This document shows, one piece after another, positions 4,144-7,997 of a stretch of DNA of 7,997 bases. The DNA comes from Desulfobulbaceae bacterium. Its GTDB lineage: Bacteria > Desulfobacterota > Desulfobulbia > Desulfobulbales > SURF-16. The position numbers were made by a program, and so were the translations under genes. The first letter of the stretch is position 1. Each line of letters begins with the position of its first letter. The DNA lies in assembly GCA_024763115.1 (NCBI GenBank), contig JANTGB010000092.1, positions 1-7,997 of the forward strand, written 5' to 3'. The notes below the pieces were generated by a model. It ran no database searches. It was given only the letters and a program-made list of their open reading frames with translations, and was not told the origin of the DNA.

Positions 4144-7100
4144 ATGAAAGCAAAGAGTTTTTCATTATTGAAAAAATCATGGCCCTTGCTTGTTCTGTTG
4201 CCGATGATGGCGACCATGATATATTTTCTTCCTGATCTGGTCAAGGTTCGTCAGATCCAGACCAGGGTTGTCAGCCGGATCAGCACAAGCTGCGGCTGCG
4301 ACCTGAAAATGGCCTCCATGCGCTGGCACTGGACCCCCCTGCCTCATCTTACCCTGAAAAAAGTCCGGGTAAAACATTCCGCCTTTACTGCTGAAATTCC
4401 CAAAATAACCCTTTCCCCCCAATGGTCTGCTCTGTTGCATCATCAGGCCGGTATAGGTCGGGTTGAACTTGACAACCCGCAGATAACCATCATTGGCGCA
4501 CCACCAGCCGGCAGACAGGGACAGGGAGAAATTTTTACTCCTCCATCGGTAACTGTTGTCATAAAAAACGGGCGGATTTCGGTGGATTCCATACCAGCTC
4601 CCAGGATTAAAGCCGGTGGACTTAACTGCCGTAATATTAACGGCACAGTAACTTCAACTGCTGATATTGTCCGAATGGAACTAGATTTTATCCCGACTTT
4701 TGCCAAAAATATTTCTCTTGCCGGCAAATTTAACCCCCAGGATTTTACTTACAGTTTTTTGCTTAACAGCAGTAATTTTCAGTTGACCAAACTCCTGGAC
4801 GATAAAAATGGTGATATTTTTATCCCCCTTGACTCGACAATTAATTTTTCAATTCAGGCCGGCGGTAAGGGTCTGGATAATTTTGATTTAAGCATAAATG
4901 GCGAATTGCCTGATCTGGCGGTCAAACGGCTGGATAAACCTGCCCGCTTTGATCTGGCAGGCGGCACTCTGCGGCTCAGTAAAAATGGCGGTAATATGAG
5001 TATAGGACTGCTGGATGTCCAGGCCAATGAGCCGGAATTAACCCTTAACGGTTCAATAGAACGCTATTTTCCGGAAAAATCAGCCCTACCTTTCTGGCGT
5101 CTTGATTTAACTGCGGAAGAGACCGATCTTACTGCGGTAGGCCATGATATAATGACTGTTTTTGCTGATAATAAGATTGCCCGGACAGTCTGCAATATAG
5201 TTCGTGAGGCCCAGATTGATGAGGCCCATTATGTTTTTGACGGCCCGCTTGCCGATTTTAACTGTCTGGATAAAATGTTGATTGAGGTGGATATTGCCAC
5301 CTCGACGATTTATCTTCCGGCCCCGGATCTTCTCCTGACCAGGGCTGCAGGGCCCATTGTCATCAAAAACGGCAAATTAAGCGGCGCTAATCTCACCGCC
5401 CGGCTGAACAACAGCAAGGGGACAAACGGTTCGGTGATAGTAGGAATCTCGAAAGGCCTCAAAGACTTTTATCTTGATCTTGATATTGACGCTGATATAA
5501 ATGAGCTTCCCGCTGCTCTGCGCCATCTTATTCATCTGCCTGATTTTCAGGCTGAAATGACAAAGTTTCATGGTGCAGGCAGGGCAAACGGGCATCTGAC
5601 CATGGGAGATGCCCTTGACGATTTTACAGTCAAGGTTGCCGTTACCGACATGAGCCGGGCAACAGTTGATTATGATCGACTTTCCTGGCGGATCGCCCCA
5701 ACCGGCGGCAGGCTTGACATCAGCGACCAGACTGCCCGCTGGACTGATTTTTCTGCTGAAATCGGCCCTCATGTTATTAATTCAACCAACGGCAGCGCCT
5801 CCTGGAAGAACGAAGCGGAACTGGCAATAACTTCGCTGGACGCTGATCTTGAGCCGCAATCGTTATTTGCCGAATTAATCAGTTATCCTGTTCTGGCTGG
5901 AGAAATAAAACAGGCCGTAAAAACAATTTCTGCAAAGACGACCGGGGAAAAATCACTTCATCTGGACAATGCTGAACTGCATGGCCCGTTTTTCCGACCC
6001 GCAGCCTGGAAATATCAATTTTCCGCCCTGGTTGATGATGTTGGTTTTACCAGCCCCTTACTACCGGATAAAGTGCTCATAAAAAATAGTAATATAAGTT
6101 TTAACCAGGATCAGGGTGTTGTTCAGAACTGTAATGCGGTTTTCCTTGCCGAGCCTCTCAATTTTAACGGCATCCTGCAGCATCATTACTGGCATGACTG
6201 GTTTGGCGGTCGCCTGACTTTTAATGTTATCCTTAATGAAAAAAAGTGGGACCGGCTGCTGGAAAAGAATTTGGTTCCCCTGACTTTTTTTCCGAAAGTT
6301 CCCTGCAGACTCAAAGATTTTACTGTGGCCTGGGAAGCCGGAGGGACCACGATAAACGGAGCTGTTATTGCCTCCGGCTCCGATGATTCACGGCCGCGGG
6401 CCGATATTTATTACCAACGGAAAAATAATGAGCTGATTCAATTTAATTGCCTAATCAATGAAAAGGATAAAAGCGGAAAAATTAATATAAGTCATCTTCA
6501 GCCAGGCAATGAGTACATTATTTCCTGGCTGGGAGAATTGGATGTTGCCACCTTGAATGAGCTGTTTGTCAGTCCCTTCAGTAGCGGTATTGTAAACGGT
6601 ACTTTCGCTCTCAAGATAAAAGAATTTAATCCCAGCGCCTTCAGCGGGGTAGGACGGATTGAAAATTTAAGCTGTTCCTGGGGAGATCAGCAGGATACTC
6701 TTGAGGTAAAACGACTTTTTATCCATGGTAACGGCAGCAAGATTCTGCTTGATGATCTGGAACTCAGTCTCAGGGATGAAACAATCAGGGGAAGAGGGCT
6801 GATAACGGCCATGCCCGGCTCTTTGCATCTTGATATTGATTGTGCCTCGCCCTGGTTGTCCTGGTCGACTATTGATGCTTTTCGTACAGGGTTACAGACG
6901 AAAACAGCAGATAAACTCCCCTTGACTCTGACCGGCAGGGTGAATTTCGACCTTGCCGTTTTTTCCTACTGTCCAGCATATCACAATGATATCACCCCGG
7001 CAAAATTTATCTGGACACCGTTCAAGGGTATATTAAGCCTGCATGATAACGGCAAAAAAAGTTTCAATATTGAGTCATCGCAACTTTGCGGCCTGGATAT

Positions 7101-7794
7101 GCGCGGGCTGCTGGAATGGCATGATGGACAGGGAGAGCGAAGGCTGACTATTACCGGCAACAAAGACAATCATGATCGCTTTGAGGAATTGCTGCCCTGT
7201 CTTAATGTAACCAACAGTTCAATTGAAGGTCGATTTAAATTCAATTGCGCTCTTAAGGGTACGGAAAAAGAATGGACGGACGGCAAATTTTCTCTCAATT
7301 CTTCCAAAGGAAATATGCGGCAGATGATCCTGCTGTCAAATATTTTCCGGGTAATAAATTTTACCGACCTGCTTCGTGATTACCGGGAAAGCGGCTTCCC
7401 CTATTCACAGCTGGACATTAAAGGTCATGTGGAATCCAACAATATTATTCTGGATAAAGCCAGGATAAATGGTCGCGGCCTGGATATGCTGGGAGAGGGC
7501 CGGGTAAATCTCGCCACCCTTGATTCTGATTTTACCATCTATGTTATTCCCTTGAAAACCATTGATTCCGTTTTAAATATGGTACCGGTCATCGGCAGGG
7601 CGGTTGGCGGTCGCAAGGGGCATATTGTAACTATTCCAATCAGTATCAGTGGGGAGATAACAGACCCGGAGGTTAATGTCATGTCTGCTAAAGCCGTGGG
7701 CCTGTCCACCTTGAATTGGATAGGAGACACCCTGCTGCTGCCCTATGATTTATTTGTCAAGCCCTTTACCGATGATGAAAAAATCGATCAATAA
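4144..7794 (+). CDS. AsmA/YhdP-like envelope protein (AsmA C-terminal domain)
   Basis: A 1216-aa protein close in length to E. coli YhdP (about 1270 aa). A basic N-terminus (MKAKSFSLLKK) precedes one membrane segment (about 14-30), after which the chain should be periplasmic. Residues 36-110 follow the AsmA start pattern: a short helix, then PLPHLTLKKVRV. The long middle is beta-strand-rich with repeated short hydrophobic/polar alternations and few cysteines. The C-terminus (about 1040-1195) carries the AsmA-like C-terminal signature: LLSNIFRVINFTDLL, GFPYSQLDIKG, GRGLDMLGEGRVNL, VIPLKTIDSVLNMVPVIG and ISGEITDPEVNV. Family members (AsmA, TamB, YhdP) are anchored in the inner membrane and thought to form bridge-like grooves that carry phospholipid toward the outer membrane. 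The ATG at 4144 has no clear Shine-Dalgarno; it is chosen because it gives the complete basic N-terminus and membrane segment. The gene appears monocistronic and diverges from the stressosome operon. Confidence 0.9.
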   Translation: MKAKSFSLLKKSWPLLVLLPMMATMIYFLPDLVKVRQIQTRVVSRISTSCGCDLKMASMRWHWTPLPHLTLKKVRVKHSAFTAEIPKITLSPQWSALLHHQAGIGRVELDNPQITIIGAPPAGRQGQGEIFTPPSVTVVIKNGRISVDSIPAPRIKAGGLNCRNINGTVTSTADIVRMELDFIPTFAKNISLAGKFNPQDFTYSFLLNSSNFQLTKLLDDKNGDIFIPLDSTINFSIQAGGKGLDNFDLSINGELPDLAVKRLDKPARFDLAGGTLRLSKNGGNMSIGLLDVQANEPELTLNGSIERYFPEKSALPFWRLDLTAEETDLTAVGHDIMTVFADNKIARTVCNIVREAQIDEAHYVFDGPLADFNCLDKMLIEVDIATSTIYLPAPDLLLTRAAGPIVIKNGKLSGANLTARLNNSKGTNGSVIVGISKGLKDFYLDLDIDADINELPAALRHLIHLPDFQAEMTKFHGAGRANGHLTMGDALDDFTVKVAVTDMSRATVDYDRLSWRIAPTGGRLDISDQTARWTDFSAEIGPHVINSTNGSASWKNEAELAITSLDADLEPQSLFAELISYPVLAGEIKQAVKTISAKTTGEKSLHLDNAELHGPFFRPAAWKYQFSALVDDVGFTSPLLPDKVLIKNSNISFNQDQGVVQNCNAVFLAEPLNFNGILQHHYWHDWFGGRLTFNVILNEKKWDRLLEKNLVPLTFFPKVPCRLKDFTVAWEAGGTTINGAVIASGSDDSRPRADIYYQRKNNELIQFNCLINEKDKSGKINISHLQPGNEYIISWLGELDVATLNELFVSPFSSGIVNGTFALKIKEFNPSAFSGVGRIENLSCSWGDQQDTLEVKRLFIHGNGSKILLDDLELSLRDETIRGRGLITAMPGSLHLDIDCASPWLSWSTIDAFRTGLQTKTADKLPLTLTGRVNFDLAVFSYCPAYHNDITPAKFIWTPFKGILSLHDNGKKSFNIESSQLCGLDMRGLLEWHDGQGERRLTITGNKDNHDRFEELLPCLNVTNSSIEGRFKFNCALKGTEKEWTDGKFSLNSSKGNMRQMILLSNIFRVINFTDLLRDYRESGFPYSQLDIKGHVESNNIILDKARINGRGLDMLGEGRVNLATLDSDFTIYVIPLKTIDSVLNMVPVIGRAVGGRKGHIVTIPISISGEITDPEVNVMSAKAVGLSTLNWIGDTLLLPYDLFVKPFTDDEKIDQ

Positions 7795-7886
7795 CCGAAA
7801 CCATAATTGATTATCGGCGTTGAGGCTGATAATCCGGTACGGTAAGCGCTTTGGGCACATCACCATGACAAAATAAAAAAATAACG
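7795..7886 (+). other. Short 3' region after the AsmA-like gene with weak hairpin
   Basis: GATTATC (7809-7815) and GATAATC (7828-7834) form a 7-bp inverted repeat with a 12-nt loop, 14 nt beyond the stop codon. No T-tract follows, so it is not a convincing intrinsic terminator. The rest is non-coding and becomes A-rich (7870-7884) just before copy 3 of the palindromic element. Confidence 0.4.
7875..7886 (-). terminator. T-tract after copy 3 on the minus strand
   Basis: Read leftward, copy 3 is followed within 5 nt by T7 (complement of 7875-7881) and more Ts. This mirrors the T8 after copy 1 and makes an intrinsic-terminator layout for leftward transcripts entering from the right. Function is inferred from layout. 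Confidence 0.45.
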
Positions 7887-7996
7887 GTAACTGCTCACAT
7901 GGTACCGCATATTTCCGCGATCAGTCCGGCTTACGTATGACTAATACGCTGCGCCGACCTGATCACGAAAATCTACGGCACCATGTAACCAGTTAC
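7887..7996 (-). repeat. 110-nt palindromic element, copy 3 (inverted relative to copies 1 and 2)
   Basis: A complete copy on the minus strand, GTAACTG to CAGTTAC. Folding gives 41 of 44 outer-arm positions paired (35 Watson-Crick, 6 G-U in the minus-strand RNA sense; mismatches at element positions 8/103, 24/87 and 39/72), an internal loop of GCAG against TAA, and the inner stem CGTAT/ATACG closing the loop TAGTC. It lies 92 nt beyond the stop of the AsmA-like gene and is inverted relative to copy 1, with which it is nearly identical. The element strand with G-U pairs points into the window, as do those of copies 1 and 2. Confidence 0.92.
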
Positions 7997-7997
7997 A

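Noticed and set aside
7809..7834. Intrinsic terminator of the AsmA-like gene
   Set aside because: The 7-bp inverted repeat is AT-rich, has a 12-nt loop and is not followed by a T-tract.

Overview
The window reads as chromosomal DNA of a Gram-negative, probably anaerobic bacterium. The gene set (an AsmA/YhdP-type envelope protein plus a stressosome module with a cysteine-rich PAS sensor) and moderate GC are compatible with Desulfobacterota. That placement is an inference from family flavour only; there is no rRNA or other phylogenetic marker.

Left edge (1-301): no gene. Two copies of a 110-nt palindromic element (copy 1, cut by the window edge, and copy 2), separated by an AT-rich spacer. Copy 2 ends 7 nt beyond the stop codon of the leftward operon.

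Leftward operon (302-3896, minus strand). In transcription order it encodes: a PAS-STAS protein of the RsbR type; a single-STAS RsbS-type protein; a fusion of an RsbT-like switch-kinase domain to an RsbX/SpoIIE-type phosphatase; and a histidine-kinase-like protein whose N-terminus is a decayed RsbT-like domain. This is a stressosome RsbR-RsbS-RsbT/X module with a kinase-like output. The genes are tightly packed: a 9-nt gap, a 4-nt overlap and an overlap of about 43 nt. Unusual points are the kinase-phosphatase fusion, an RsbR-like protein lacking the usual phosphorylatable Thr positions, and an output kinase with Asp where the phospho-accepting His is expected. No response regulator or sigma factor lies in the window.

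Divergent promoter region (3897-4143): AT-rich, with a good Shine-Dalgarno sequence for the leftward operon and a pair of 16-bp direct repeats 35 bp apart flanking a small stem-loop, before the rightward gene.

Rightward gene (4144-7794): one 1216-aa AsmA/YhdP-like protein with an N-terminal membrane anchor and the characteristic AsmA C-terminal domain, probably an inter-membrane lipid-transfer or envelope-homeostasis protein.

Right edge (7795-7997): a weak hairpin, an A-rich stretch and copy 3 of the palindromic element, in inverted orientation and nearly identical to copy 1 (91 of 92 shared bases). The most interesting non-coding signal is this element. Copies 2 and 3 differ at 23 of 110 positions, yet three pairs of differences are full Watson-Crick compensations and most others keep pairing through G-U wobbles on one strand. 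That is a signature of a selected RNA (or single-stranded DNA) hairpin.
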